Shown piece by piece: positions 1 through 9,545 of a stretch of DNA of 64,000 nucleotides. Position 1 is the stretch's first letter. Every line of letters begins with the position of its first letter. The notes beneath the pieces are model-generated. The model saw nothing but the letters and a program-made list of their open reading frames with translations, searched no databases and was not told where the DNA came from. Origin of the DNA: Paenibacillus bouchesdurhonensis (lineage in GTDB: Bacteria; Bacillota; Bacilli; Paenibacillales; Paenibacillaceae); assembly GCF_900155685.1 (NCBI RefSeq), contig NZ_LT732548.1, positions 894,134 through 958,133 on the forward strand, in the 5' to 3' direction. Both the position numbers and the translations under genes were made by a program.

Positions 1-1263
<1,263 letters not shown>

Positions 1264-1422
1264 AATTCCCTATATGAAGTAGGGCTAACACGCAAATGGT
1301 TGTTTCGTATCCAGTTTTCAGGTGATCAAACATCTGAAATGCAGTTTAAGCTGCATGTTTGTTCTAAGGTCTGATATTTTGCTGTAGCAGATCGAAGAAG
1401 TGAATGCAGTGCAAAAATCACG

Positions 1423-1540
1423 TTTGGTGGCAATGGCGGAGGGGTTCCACACGTACCCATCTCGAACACGACCGTTAAGCCCTCCAGCGCCGATGGTACT
1501 TGGACCGCAGGGTCCTGGGAGAGTAGGACGTCGCCAAGCG
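1423..1540 (+). rRNA. 5S ribosomal RNA
   Basis: A sequence of about 117 nt with the Bacillota 5S pattern: it starts TTTGGTGGCAATGGCGGAGG and ends with a complementary CGCCAAGC. Conserved loop sequences CCCATCTCGAACACG and GAGAGTAGGACG are present. It follows 23S after a spacer of about 160 bp and leads directly into tRNA genes, the usual rrn operon layout. Ends are accurate to a few bases. Confidence 0.95.
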
Positions 1541-1545
1541 GATGT

Positions 1546-1621
1546 TCCCTGATAGCTCAGTCGGTAGAGCACTCGACTGTTAATCGAGTTGTCACAGGTT
1601 CGAGTCCTGTTCGGGGAGCCA
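1546..1621 (+). tRNA. tRNA-Asn (GTT)
   Basis: Full cloverleaf: acceptor stem TCCCTGA/TCGGGGA, anticodon loop with GTT, T-loop GTTCGAGTC, encoded CCA. First tRNA after 5S. Confidence 0.96.
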
Positions 1622-1624
1622 TTT

Positions 1625-1700
1625 GCTCTCATAGCTCAGTAGGTAGAGTGCATCCATGGTAAGGATGAGGTCACCGGTTCGATCCCGGTTGAGAGCTCCA
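1625..1700 (+). tRNA. tRNA-Thr (GGT)
   Basis: Acceptor stem GCTCTCA/TGAGAGC, anticodon stem CATCC/GGATG with loop ATGGTAA (anticodon GGT), T-loop GTTCGATCC, encoded CCA. Confidence 0.95.
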
Positions 1701-1729
1701 CTGTCTTTGCTTTGTGCAGTAAATAATCC

Positions 1730-1804
1730 GGCCCGTTGGTCAAGGGGTTAAGACACCTCCCTTTCACGGAGGTAACAGGGGTTCGAATCCCCTACGGGTC
1801 ACCA
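1730..1804 (+). tRNA. tRNA-Glu (TTC)
   Basis: Acceptor stem GGCCCGT/ACGGGTC, anticodon stem CCTCC/GGAGG with loop CTTTCAC (anticodon TTC), T-loop GTTCGAATC, encoded CCA. The 3' 21 nt recur 119 bp downstream (see the repeat at 1906). Confidence 0.96.
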
Positions 1805-1905
1805 CTATCTTTAATGCTACGAGCAGGGTATGAGAAGCCCTTAAGGGTTCGTCGGAGCATGAGCGTCGTTAGCAATAACATCGCAGTCTCGAACGAAGTA
1901 AGAGT

Positions 1906-1926
1906 ATCCCCTACGGGTCACTACTA
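1906..1926 (+). repeat. Duplicated 3' end of tRNA-Glu
   Basis: A 21-bp near-exact copy (one mismatch, in the CCA) of positions 1787-1807, the 3' end of tRNA-Glu plus a few flanking bases. It lies inside the unusually long 183-bp spacer before tRNA-Val. The spacer also holds a short palindrome at the CCCTTAAGGG motif near 1840. No gene is seen in the spacer. Confidence 0.8.
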
Positions 1927-1987
1927 CTTTTATTAGCATCAGGTGAGGATGAGAGTCCCGCAGGTGGCAAGACCACTGCCTACATAC

Positions 1988-2063
1988 GGAGGCTTAGCTC
2001 AGCTGGGAGAGCATCTGCCTTACAAGCAGAGGGTCAGCGGTTCGATCCCGTTAGCCTCCACCA
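1988..2063 (+). tRNA. tRNA-Val (TAC)
   Basis: Acceptor stem GGAGGCT/AGCCTCC, anticodon stem TCTGC/GCAGA with loop CTTACAA (anticodon TAC), T-loop GTTCGATCC, encoded CCA. Confidence 0.96.
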
Positions 2064-2076
2064 TTAGAAATTTTAT

Positions 2077-2151
2077 TGGGGATTAGCCAAGCGGTAAGGC
2101 AACGGACTTTGACTCCGTCATTCATAGGTTCGAATCCTATATCCCCAGCCA
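2077..2151 (+). tRNA. tRNA-Gln (TTG)
   Basis: Acceptor stem TGGGGAT/ATCCCCA, anticodon stem ACGGA/TCCGT with loop CTTTGAC (anticodon TTG), T-loop GTTCGAATC, encoded CCA. Confidence 0.96.
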
Positions 2152-2158
2152 TTTGTAT

Positions 2159-2231
2159 GAGCCATTAGCTCAGTTGGTAGAGCACCTGACTTTTAATCAG
2201 GGTGTCGAAGGTTCGAGTCCTTCATGGCTCA
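2159..2231 (+). tRNA. tRNA-Lys (TTT), CCA not encoded
   Basis: Acceptor stem GAGCCAT/ATGGCTC, anticodon loop CTTTTAA (anticodon TTT), T-loop GTTCGAGTC. After the discriminator A the sequence reads CTTTT, so CCA must be added post-transcriptionally. All the other tRNAs in this cluster encode it. Confidence 0.95.
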
Positions 2232-2243
2232 CTTTTAAGAAAT

Positions 2244-2328
2244 GCGCGTGTGGCGGAATTGGCAGACGCACTAGACTTAGGATCTAGCGTCTTCGGATGT
2301 GGGGGTTCAAGTCCCTCCACGCGCACCA
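2244..2328 (+). tRNA. tRNA-Leu (TAG)
   Basis: Class II tRNA with a long variable arm (CGTCTTCGGATG). Acceptor stem GCGCGTG/CACGCGC, anticodon stem CTAGA/TCTAG with anticodon TAG, encoded CCA. Confidence 0.96.
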
Positions 2329-2334
2329 AGTTTT

Positions 2335-2409
2335 GCGGACGTGGCTCAGCGGTAGAGCATCGCCTTGCCAAGGCGAGGGTCGCGGGTTCGATTCCCGTCG
2401 TCCGCTCCA
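2335..2409 (+). tRNA. tRNA-Gly (GCC)
   Basis: Acceptor stem GCGGACG/CGTCCGC, anticodon stem TCGCC/GGCGA with loop TTGCCAA (anticodon GCC), T-loop GTTCGATTC, encoded CCA. Confidence 0.96.
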
Positions 2410-2418
2410 TATGAATAT

Positions 2419-2495
2419 GCGCCCTTAGCTCAGCTGGATAGAGCGTTTGACTACGAATCAAAAGGTCGGGAGTTCGAATCTCTCAGGGCGTGCCA
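2419..2495 (+). tRNA. tRNA-Arg (ACG)
   Basis: Acceptor stem GCGCCCT/AGGGCGT, anticodon stem TTTGA/TCAAA with loop CTACGAA (anticodon ACG), T-loop GTTCGAATC, encoded CCA. Confidence 0.96.
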
Positions 2496-2517
2496 TTTAT
2501 TCTTAATACATCATTAT

Positions 2518-2594
2518 CGGGACGTAGCTCAGCTTGGTAGAGCACCTGGTTTGGGACCAGGGGGTCGCATGTTCAAATCGTGTCGTCCCGACCA
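2518..2594 (+). tRNA. tRNA-Pro (TGG)
   Basis: Acceptor stem CGGGACG/CGTCCCG, anticodon stem CCTGG/CCAGG with loop TTTGGGA (anticodon TGG), T-loop GTTCAAATC, encoded CCA. Confidence 0.96.
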
Positions 2595-2601
2595 TAATGA
2601 T

Positions 2602-2675
2602 GCGGGTGTAGTTCAATGGTAGAACTCCAGCCTTCCAAGCTGGTAGCGTGGGTTCGATTCCCATCACCCGCTCCA
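2602..2675 (+). tRNA. tRNA-Gly (TCC)
   Basis: Acceptor stem GCGGGTG/CACCCGC, anticodon stem CCAGC/GCTGG with loop CTTCCAA (anticodon TCC), T-loop GTTCGATTC, encoded CCA. Last tRNA of the cluster. Confidence 0.96.
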
Positions 2676-2687
2676 TAAATAAACAAT

Positions 2688-2711
2688 ACTGCCTTGTTGG
2701 CAGTTTTTTTG
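2688..2711 (+). terminator. Terminator of the rRNA-tRNA operon
   Basis: Stem ACTGCC/GGCAGT with a TTGTT loop followed by a T run, 12 bp after the last tRNA. Confidence 0.85.
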
Positions 2712-2852
2712 TTTTATAGCGGCTAGAGAAAAGAATCGACAATGGTTCGGCCGTCCGTGCAAGCTGTATGATCCATCCGCGATGATCGTGAATCATTGGA
2801 GTTACAGCAGCCTAAAATATCGTTGCTGGATAATTGGATAGAGAATAAGAAT

Positions 2853-2890
2853 AGCCCTGTTACCACGACGGTAGCAGGGTTGCTTTTTTA
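2853..2890 (+). terminator. Strong hairpin with T run, possible second rrn terminator
   Basis: Stem CCCTGTTACC/GGTAGCAGGG (10 bp, one G-T pair) followed by TTGCTTTTTTA on the + strand. It lies 25 bp past the 3' end of the minus-strand tetR-like gene. The T run is only on the + side, so it most likely backs up the tRNA operon terminator. Confidence 0.7.
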
Positions 2891-2914
2891 CAGATTTATC
2901 TTGTTAACAACAGT

Positions 2915-3577
2915 TTATTGTTTGGGAGATATCCCATCCATAATGAGTTGAATCGTATCGCGAATTTCCTGCTCTTCGTCCCAGGATTCATCAGGGAAGA
3001 TGAGAAAGCGAGTAATAAACAGCCCAACCATCGCAGATGCGCTAAATCGCAGCAGGGAAGGCGTAGGCATCTCAATGATTTGCCCTTTATCCTTGAAATG
3101 CTCGACAATTTCACTAAATCTTTGGAACACTTTGCTGCCGATATGCTTTTTGAATTCATTTTGCAGTACAGGTTGAAAAGGAATTTCCTGCAGCAAAATT
3201 TTGATGATTTTAAGATGCTTTCGCGCGAAATTTATGCGGTTGACCGCCACTGCGTAAAGAAAATCCTCGATCGTCGGGTAATTCGACTCCAGCACCTCTT
3301 TGAAGTCATTCCAGACAAAGGGAGCGATGAGCCTAGTCATCATCGGGGAGACGATAGACATGAGCAGGTCCTTCTTTGTTTTATAGTGGCGAAAGATCGT
3401 CCCTTCGGCTACTCCTGCCATCTGGGCGATTTCGCTGGTGGAGGAGGCTGCGTATCCCTTCTCGGCAAAAATCTCCACTGCAGCCTGAATAATTTTAATT
3501 TGCTTCTCTGTCAGTTTGCCTTCATCTATTTTAACGATTTCCTGAATCCATTGTTCTAACGAATCTTGTTGGTGCAT
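2915..3577 (-). CDS. TetR/AcrR-family transcriptional regulator
   Basis: Predicted cytoplasmic DNA-binding repressor of 220 residues, a normal TetR length. The N-terminal HTH lies at about residues 22-68, with the family pattern ASTSEIAQMAGVAEGTIFRH followed by YKTKKDLL. The C-terminal ligand/dimer domain is helical and not diagnostic of a ligand. It is the last gene of a minus-strand group behind an exporter-type ABC ATPase and permease, which suggests it controls that pump. A gap of about 115 bp upstream holds repeated and palindromic sequences, so it may have its own autoregulated promoter. The start follows an AGGAGG-type RBS. The regulated molecule is unknown. Confidence 0.88.
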   Translation of the reverse strand: MHQQDSLEQWIQEIVKIDEGKLTEKQIKIIQAAVEIFAEKGYAASSTSEIAQMAGVAEGTIFRHYKTKKDLLMSIVSPMMTRLIAPFVWNDFKEVLESNYPTIEDFLYAVAVNRINFARKHLKIIKILLQEIPFQPVLQNEFKKHIGSKVFQRFSEIVEHFKDKGQIIEMPTPSLLRFSASAMVGLFITRFLIFPDESWDEEQEIRDTIQLIMDGISPKQ

Positions 3578-3609
3578 CGAATGTATCCTCCTGAAAAGCA
3601 GTGAAATTG

Positions 3610-3672
3610 CGAATGAGCATTTACGAATGAAATAACATTACGAATGACATCGTCATACTACTTAAATAGTAT
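3610..3672. promoter_or_regulatory. Operator-like repeat cluster upstream of the tetR-like gene
   Basis: CGAATGA occurs three times (3610, 3624, 3641). It is followed by two perfect inverted repeats: ATGAC-N3-GTCAT at 3644-3656 and ATACTA-N6-TAGTAT at 3655-3672. They sit in the gap between the permease gene and the regulator gene. Binding by the adjacent TetR protein is inferred. Confidence 0.5.
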
Positions 3673-3691
3673 CATAAGCCTTGAAAGAATG

Positions 3692-4720
3692 TTATATTTT
3701 GCGGTGCTTGCGCAAAGCCGCGATGTTCAGGAGTATAAACAATACAGAGAATCCCGCCAGTACAATAACGTTCCCGGCAATCGCATCCCAGCCCTTGCCG
3801 CGAATCATTACATCGCTTAAGGCGTTCGTTCCATAAGTCAGTGGCATGATGAGCCCGAGCTTCTGAAGCCAAGCGGGGAGAGTCTCAAGGGGAAACAAGC
3901 CGGACAAGAAGAGCTGTGGAACGATAATCAAGGGAATAAACTGAATCATCTGCAGTTCATTGTTGGCGTAAGCCGACAGCAGTGTGCCAAGAGTTAAAGC
4001 AGTCATCGACAATAATAACGTTAGCAGAAGGACGTAAACAAAGGCTCCGGTCATTAGTATGCCGAGCACCTTAATGCAGAACCAGGAGATCAGCAGCGCC
4101 TGTATGATCGTAAAAATACCAAAGCCTCCGATATACCCAAGAACCAGCTCCCAGCGACGCAGAGGGGTCGATAAGAGGCGCTCCAGCGTACCGGTGGTAC
4201 GTTCACGGAGGAAGGAGACACCCGAGATTAGGAAAACGAAAAAGAAGATAAAAAAACCGATTAAAATCGGCCCGAATTGATCGATTGCGGTCATGTTCTC
4301 CGAACCGTGCAAGTACGTAATATTCAATTTTTCTGTATTCATGTCGGGCTGGAGGCCCTCACCTAATTTTTGCAGCAGCATAATGACCGCTTTATTTACG
4401 GAAGGATCACTGCCCTCCAGCACTATCTGCAGGCTAGCGCCTCCGAGTGTCACAATGGCATCGATATTGCGATCATCCAAGGCCTGTTCTGCAGCTTCTA
4501 GACTCTCATAGTTAATCACGATGGCTTGCTGCTGTTCCATTTGATCAACAAGTATATCCGGAACTCTGACGACTCCGATATTAGATTCGTATTCCGAACC
4601 GTTGAAAACTAAGTTCATTAAAGAAAGCACAATGAGCGGAGCGAAAAGCAGAAGGGCAAGTGTTCTTTTGTCACGTCGAAATTGTCGTAAAATCCGCAGC
4701 ATAATGGCCCAAATTCTCAT
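3692..4720 (-). CDS. ABC-2 type transporter permease
   Basis: Membrane subunit (342 residues) of an ABC exporter. The layout is one N-terminal membrane segment after a basic start (MRIWAIMLRILRQFRRDK), an extracellular domain at about residues 50-175, and five or six C-terminal membrane segments. This is the DrrB/YhgE/NatB type of arrangement. The start is ATG 4720, which overlaps the stop of the ATPase gene in an ATGA motif, so translation is probably coupled. A longer reading frame extends upstream but lies inside the ATPase gene and is not used. The substrate is not deducible; drugs, sodium or lipids are all known for the family. Confidence 0.88.
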   Translation of the reverse strand: MRIWAIMLRILRQFRRDKRTLALLLFAPLIVLSLMNLVFNGSEYESNIGVVRVPDILVDQMEQQQAIVINYESLEAAEQALDDRNIDAIVTLGGASLQIVLEGSDPSVNKAVIMLLQKLGEGLQPDMNTEKLNITYLHGSENMTAIDQFGPILIGFFIFFFVFLISGVSFLRERTTGTLERLLSTPLRRWELVLGYIGGFGIFTIIQALLISWFCIKVLGILMTGAFVYVLLLTLLLSMTALTLGTLLSAYANNELQMIQFIPLIIVPQLFLSGLFPLETLPAWLQKLGLIMPLTYGTNALSDVMIRGKGWDAIAGNVIVLAGFSVLFILLNIAALRKHRKI

Positions 4721-5448
4721 GACTGAACACCTCCATAATGAATAAAGGCTTCTTCGATCGTAGTTTTCCCTGATTGCTCTATAAGCGCTGCTGGTGTATC
4801 GATGGCAATTAAATGTCCATCTCGGATCATGCCAAGGCGATCGCATTTTTCCGCTTCATCCATAACATGTGTCGTCATAACAATCGTCGTACCTTTGGCG
4901 TTTAGAGCTTTGAGTTCTGTCCAGATCGCTTGCCGCAGCAGGGGATCAATTCCTACGGTAGGCTCGTCTAAGACAAGCAGGGGAGGCTCGTGGAGTAGAG
5001 CAATGGCCAGCGAAAGCCTTCGTTTCATCCCTCCGGAATATTGATGAACCTTCTTATGTAGATGATCCTGTAGAGCAACGACCTCCATGACTGCAGAAAT
5101 GCGTTGTTTGCGCCGCGCTCCTCTCAGGCCATATAGAGCGGCGTAGAAATCCAGGTTCTCCAAGGCGCTGAGCTCGTTATATAAAGCATCTGCCTGAGCC
5201 ATGTACCCGATTTTTGATAAAATAGACAGGTTAGGCATAGGCGTATTAAATACTTCTATGCTTCCAGACGTAGTTTCATCGATGCCCGTGAGCAATTTGA
5301 CGAGCGTTGTCTTTCCTGACCCGGAGGGGCCTAGCAAGCCAAAGGTTTCTGCGGGAATGACTTCAAGCGAAATATGTTCCAGTACGATTTTCTTGTTAAA
5401 CTGTTTCGAGGCATCGTTAACTTGGATCAGGGGGCTGCTTCGAGCCAT
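4717..5448 (-). CDS. ABC transporter ATP-binding protein (ABC-2 exporter)
   Basis: Cytoplasmic ATPase of 243 residues powering the adjacent permease. Walker A is GPSGSGKTT (about 40-48), the signature is YSGGMKRR (about 137) and Walker B is LLVLDEPTVGID (about 157), followed by the H-loop in TTHVMDEAEKCD. The start is ATG 5448, preceded by AAAGGAG at 8 nt; an in-frame TTG seven codons upstream lies at the RBS itself and is rejected. First gene of a probable ATPase-permease-regulator transcription unit. A 14-bp perfect palindrome lies about 30 bp upstream and probably controls it. Confidence 0.93.
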   Translation of the reverse strand: MARSSPLIQVNDASKQFNKKIVLEHISLEVIPAETFGLLGPSGSGKTTLVKLLTGIDETTSGSIEVFNTPMPNLSILSKIGYMAQADALYNELSALENLDFYAALYGLRGARRKQRISAVMEVVALQDHLHKKVHQYSGGMKRRLSLAIALLHEPPLLVLDEPTVGIDPLLRQAIWTELKALNAKGTTIVMTTHVMDEAEKCDRLGMIRDGHLIAIDTPAALIEQSGKTTIEEAFIHYGGVQS

Positions 5449-5475
5449 GGTGATTTCTCCTTTGTCCAATTAATG

Positions 5476-5489
5476 AGTGAGTACTCACT
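5476..5489. promoter_or_regulatory. Perfect palindrome upstream of the ABC exporter genes
   Basis: AGTGAGTACTCACT is its own reverse complement. The sequence type (GAGTACTC core) is common for TetR-family operators, and it lies just before the first exporter gene on the minus strand. Repression by the TetR protein encoded at 2915-3577 is an inference. Confidence 0.65.
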
Positions 5490-5882
5490 TCTAACTATAA
5501 TTCTAATAAATAGTAATGTAAAGAATATGATTGAAAAGTTTTGTAGGATGAAAAGTGTTGAATAATGCTGAATTGTGTCATTTTCGCCGAAATATACTAT
5601 TGCATTTTATTGCTTCACCGTGATAAGGTAAGTAATGGATTCTATGAATGTGTAATCTAAGTAATTACGGTTATGATGCATAATTATAAATATTTTTATG
5701 TAAAAATCTTGCCCCGTTAGGGCGATTATACTTTTATATGTATAAAAAGTCGTTAGAGGCTAGCAGCTACCTAAATTTTTCTGAAACTACTTTACAATAA
5801 AGTGGAGATTTTCAGAACAGTTTATTGTATGATAGTAGGAAGGCTTTAGAAAGACGGAATAGGGATGAAATGGGGGAGAAAC
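5490..5882. other. Intergenic region before ppc
   Basis: AT-rich divergent region between the exporter genes and ppc. It holds a short perfect inverted repeat ACTTTA/TAAAGT near 5789-5804 and a -10-like TATGAT at 5828-5833; no convincing -35 was found at 17 bp. No gene or known riboswitch was recognised. Confidence 0.5.
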
Positions 5883-8678
5883 ATGACTGAATTAACAGTG
5901 ACCGCAGGCAAAAGCAATTCAAACAACCTGCTTCGGCGCGACATCCGTTTTTTGGGCAATATTCTAGGAGAGGTCCTGGTTCATCAGGGCGGTAACGAGC
6001 TCTTAGATATTGTCGAGAAGATTCGTGAAGCCAGTAAATCGCTGCGGGCTGTATTTTTACCGGAATTGCATGATGAATTTAAAGATATGATTAATTCTCT
6101 TGAACCCGAAATTCGTCACCAAGTAATCCGTGCATTCGCTATTTATTTTCAACTGGTCAACATTGCGGAGCAGAACCATCGAATTCGCCGGAGAAGAGAC
6201 TTGGAACGGTCAGCGGGCGAATCGGTTCAATCAGGTTCGATTGAAGCCTCTGTAAGGGATCTGAAGGAACGTGGATTTAATTATGCGGAGGCTCAGGAGA
6301 TTCTGGAAGGAATGTCTTTGGAACTAGTGATGACGGCTCACCCGACGGAAGCGATGCGCCGGGCCATCCTGGACATTCATAAGCGGATTGCCGACGATGT
6401 CATGCAACTGGACAATCCAACGCTAACCTTCCGTGAGCGGGAACAACTCCGAGAGAAGCTGCTTATCGAAGTAATTACACTTTGGCAAACTGATGAATTG
6501 CGGGATCGCAAACCAACGGTTATCGATGAAGTGCGCAATGGAATGTACTATTTCCATGAAACGCTGTTCCAGGTGCTGCCTGAAGTATATTTAGAATTAG
6601 AGAGATGCTTGAGCAAGTACTATCCAGAGCATTTATGGCATGTACCTACCTATCTGCGTTTTGGGTCGTGGATCGGCGGAGACCGAGACGGCAACCCATC
6701 CGTAACGGCCGATGTGACATGGCAGACGCTAAAAATGCAGCGCAAGCTCGTTGTACGGGAGTACCAGCGTTATCTGGCAGAGCTATTTAAGCATCTAAGC
6801 TTTAGCACGACCATCGTGGATGTTACGAATGAGTTGGAAGCTTCGATCCAAAGGGATCGTCTACAGGTTACTTTGCACAAGACGCCGCAGTGGCTCAACG
6901 AGAAGGAGCCTTATCGGGTAAAACTTACTTATATGACGGAGAAGCTGCATAACTTGCTGGATGATTCCAAGAAGGGGACTCCGGAGCGTTATTCGGACGT
7001 TAGGGAGCTCATTAAAGATCTGAAAATTATCGACCGCAGCTTGCGTCACCATTATGCAGATTACGTTGCTGATACACATATTCAGAAGATGATCCGTCAA
7101 GTAGAACTGTTTGGTTTCCATACGGCAACACTGGATATTCGCCAGCATAGTCAGGAACACGAGAACGCGATGACGGAAATATTGGCGAACATGAACATCG
7201 TCAGCAACTACGCTGAATTGCAGGAAGAAGAGAAGATTAAGCTGCTTGAACGACTGCTCAACGATCCTCGTCCTCTAACTTCCCCTTATCAGGAATATAG
7301 CGAGAGTACTACAGAGTGTCTGAATGTATACCGCACCGTATTTCGCGCCCAGCAGGAATTCGGAAATCAGTGTATCACCAGCTACTTGATTAGTATGACG
7401 GAAGCAGCAAGCGACATTCTGGAAGTTATGGTCTTCTCGAAAGAAGTAGGCTTGTTCCGCAAGGAAGCGGATGGCACGGTTATCTGTACACTTCAATCCG
7501 TCCCGCTGTTCGAGACGATCGATGATCTTCATGCTGCACCTGGAATTATGAGCACTTTGTTCAGCATGCCGATCTATCGCCAGTCGGTAGCAGCGATGAA
7601 TGATCTGCAGGAAATAATGCTTGGTTATTCCGATAGCAATAAAGACGGCGGAGTAGTGACGGCAAACTGGGAGCTGCGGGTCGCCTTGAAGCAGATTACT
7701 GCTGCCGCTAATGAGTACGGTGTGAAGCTGAAGTTCTTCCATGGACGCGGCGGGGCGCTGGGACGCGGAGGAATGCCGCTGAACCGTAGCATTCTGGTTC
7801 AACCGGCAGAGACGATCAGCGGAGGCATCAAGATTACGGAGCAGGGCGAAGTCATATCCTCTCGTTACTCCTTGAAAGGCATCGCTTATCGCAGTTTGGA
7901 GCAGGCTACCTCAGCCTTGATTAGAGCGGCGATTAATGCCAAGCTTCATCAAGATAACGATGAGAATGAACAAAAATGGGAAGAGATTAGTGCGGGTATT
8001 TCTGAGACTTCATTGAAAAAGTATCAGGACTTGGTATTCCGTGAGCCGGATTTCCTGAAATACTTCAAGGAATCTACACCTCTTCTGGAAGTCGGCGAAC
8101 TGAATATCGGATCCAGACCATCGAAACGCAAAAATAGCGATCGTTTTGAGGATCTACGTGCTATTCCATGGGTGTTCGCCTGGACGCAGAGCAGGTATCT
8201 GTTCCCGGCCTGGTATGCGGCTGGAACGGGATTGTACCAGTTCTACCAGGATAATGAAGATAATCTAAAAGTGCTGCAAGAAATGTATGAGAACTTCTCC
8301 TTCTTCCGTTCGGTCATCGACACGCTTCAATTTGCGATCGTCAAAGCCGATCTGGTCATCGCCAAAGAGTACGCTGCGATGTGCGGTGATGATGAAGTGA
8401 GAGATCGCATTTTCAAACAGATCGAAGAGGAATTCTACTTGACGAAGGATATGATTCTGAAGATTACGGGACAAACGGATATTCTGGATCATAATCCGGG
8501 ACTCCAGGAATCCATTCGCCAGCGTAATCCTTATATCGATCCGTTAAGCTATCTGCAGGTACAACTGCTTAGCGAGCTCCGCGCAATTCGTGAGAAGGAT
8601 CAAGATGATCCGATTCTATTGCGTGAGGTATTGCTTACCATTAATGGAATTGCCGCCGGTCTTAGAAATACGGGCTGA
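5883..8678 (+). CDS. ppc: Phosphoenolpyruvate carboxylase
   Basis: Makes oxaloacetate from PEP and bicarbonate, an anaplerotic cytoplasmic step. The protein is 931 residues, typical for bacterial PEPC. Active-site blocks are clear: VMTAHPTEAMRR (about 149-160, catalytic His), GSWIGGDRDGNPSV (about 260-273), LGYSDSNKDGG (about 579-589), FHGRGGALGRGGMP (about 618-631) and the C-terminal LRNTG. The start ATG 5883 has a GGGGGAG RBS; an in-frame ATG 18 nt upstream overlaps that RBS and is less likely. A terminator follows, so it is probably monocistronic. Confidence 0.97.
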   Translation: MTELTVTAGKSNSNNLLRRDIRFLGNILGEVLVHQGGNELLDIVEKIREASKSLRAVFLPELHDEFKDMINSLEPEIRHQVIRAFAIYFQLVNIAEQNHRIRRRRDLERSAGESVQSGSIEASVRDLKERGFNYAEAQEILEGMSLELVMTAHPTEAMRRAILDIHKRIADDVMQLDNPTLTFREREQLREKLLIEVITLWQTDELRDRKPTVIDEVRNGMYYFHETLFQVLPEVYLELERCLSKYYPEHLWHVPTYLRFGSWIGGDRDGNPSVTADVTWQTLKMQRKLVVREYQRYLAELFKHLSFSTTIVDVTNELEASIQRDRLQVTLHKTPQWLNEKEPYRVKLTYMTEKLHNLLDDSKKGTPERYSDVRELIKDLKIIDRSLRHHYADYVADTHIQKMIRQVELFGFHTATLDIRQHSQEHENAMTEILANMNIVSNYAELQEEEKIKLLERLLNDPRPLTSPYQEYSESTTECLNVYRTVFRAQQEFGNQCITSYLISMTEAASDILEVMVFSKEVGLFRKEADGTVICTLQSVPLFETIDDLHAAPGIMSTLFSMPIYRQSVAAMNDLQEIMLGYSDSNKDGGVVTANWELRVALKQITAAANEYGVKLKFFHGRGGALGRGGMPLNRSILVQPAETISGGIKITEQGEVISSRYSLKGIAYRSLEQATSALIRAAINAKLHQDNDENEQKWEEISAGISETSLKKYQDLVFREPDFLKYFKESTPLLEVGELNIGSRPSKRKNSDRFEDLRAIPWVFAWTQSRYLFPAWYAAGTGLYQFYQDNEDNLKVLQEMYENFSFFRSVIDTLQFAIVKADLVIAKEYAAMCGDDEVRDRIFKQIEEEFYLTKDMILKITGQTDILDHNPGLQESIRQRNPYIDPLSYLQVQLLSELRAIREKDQDDPILLREVLLTINGIAAGLRNTG

Positions 8679-8698
8679 TGACGACGATATACAATTAC

Positions 8699-8747
8699 AA
8701 CAAACAAGCCGGAAACCTCTTATGATGAGGGCCGGTTTGTTTTTATT
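8699..8747 (+). terminator. Terminator after ppc
   Basis: Inverted repeat AAACAAGCCGG/CCGGTTTGTTT with a T run, 20 bp after the ppc stop. Confidence 0.85.
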
Positions 8748-8935
8748 TACAGATATTTCAAAAAGTCGGCATTTGGAAGGCTGACATGACAGCATATCTT
8801 GCTTTTTGGACAAACATGAATTAACATTTGGAATGAAGTGCCGACGGCAAAGATGCCACGTTATTACGAGGCGCCGATGGCCGGACAGGCAGGGTGAAAA
8901 AATTGAAGCCCGTCCATGGATCTGGGGGAAATTCA

Positions 8936-9508
8936 ATGGTAGATCATTTTGATGTGAGATTAGTGAAGCTAGCCCGCCAAGGGGATCAGGAATCTTTTGC
9001 CGACCTTGTGGATTTATATAAGGATAAAATATTTCATCTGGCCTACCGTATGTTGTCGAACCGTCATGAGGCGGAGGACATCGTGCAGGAGACTTTTTTA
9101 CGTGTCTACAAAAATTGGCATCGCTATGATGAGAAGCAGAAGTTTTCCACGTGGCTGTACCGGATTGCCACTAATTTGTGCATAGACAGGCTGCGCAAGC
9201 GAAAGCCGAATTACTATCTTGATGCGGAAATGAACGATCAGGATGGCTTGGATGGGTATACTCTAATTCCTGGGGATGAACGGACGCCTGAAAGCGAATA
9301 TTTGCTCTCTGAGACACAGCAGACGATTCATTACGCGATTGAAGGCTTGCCGGCGAAATACAAATCGGTCATTATATTAAGATATTTGCAGGAGCTGTCG
9401 CTAAGCGAAATTGGCGATGTGCTTGATATGCCGGTCACCACGGTTAAAACGCGGCTCCACCGCGGACGCGAATTTTTACGAAAAAAATTGCAGCATAAAG
9501 TTCTATAG
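8936..9508 (+). CDS. sigW: ECF RNA polymerase sigma factor SigW
   Basis: A 190-residue ECF sigma factor with region 2 at about residues 20-90 (AYRMLSNRHEAEDIVQETFL, then FSTWLYRIATNLCIDRLRKR) and region 4 at about 130-185 (LSLSEIGDVLDMPVTTVKTR). It should direct transcription of envelope-stress genes and be held by the membrane anti-sigma factor encoded next. The assignment as SigW rests on sequence type and on synteny with rsiW, cdaA, cdaR, glmM and glmS, as in Bacillus subtilis. Start ATG 8936 follows GGGGGAA; the longer reading frame from 8894 lacks a good RBS. No TGAAAC/CGTA autoregulatory promoter was found directly upstream, unlike the known B. subtilis arrangement. Confidence 0.93.
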   Translation: MVDHFDVRLVKLARQGDQESFADLVDLYKDKIFHLAYRMLSNRHEAEDIVQETFLRVYKNWHRYDEKQKFSTWLYRIATNLCIDRLRKRKPNYYLDAEMNDQDGLDGYTLIPGDERTPESEYLLSETQQTIHYAIEGLPAKYKSVIILRYLQELSLSEIGDVLDMPVTTVKTRLHRGREFLRKKLQHKVL

Positions 9509-9545
9509 TCTTTTACCGATGTATAGTAGGAAATATTTAGTTTTT

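Noticed and set aside
5490-5882. Riboswitch or T-box in the ppc leader
   Set aside because: No T-box motif, no antiterminator/terminator pair and no known aptamer core could be found.
8766-8845. Inverted repeat GTCGGCA/TGCCGAC before sigW
   Set aside because: Only 7 bp with arms about 67 bp apart; too weak to call an operator or RNA structure.
8748-8935. Search for a SigW autoregulatory promoter directly upstream of sigW
   Set aside because: No TGAAAC with CGTA at 16-17 bp was found; TGAAGT near 8834 has wrong spacing.
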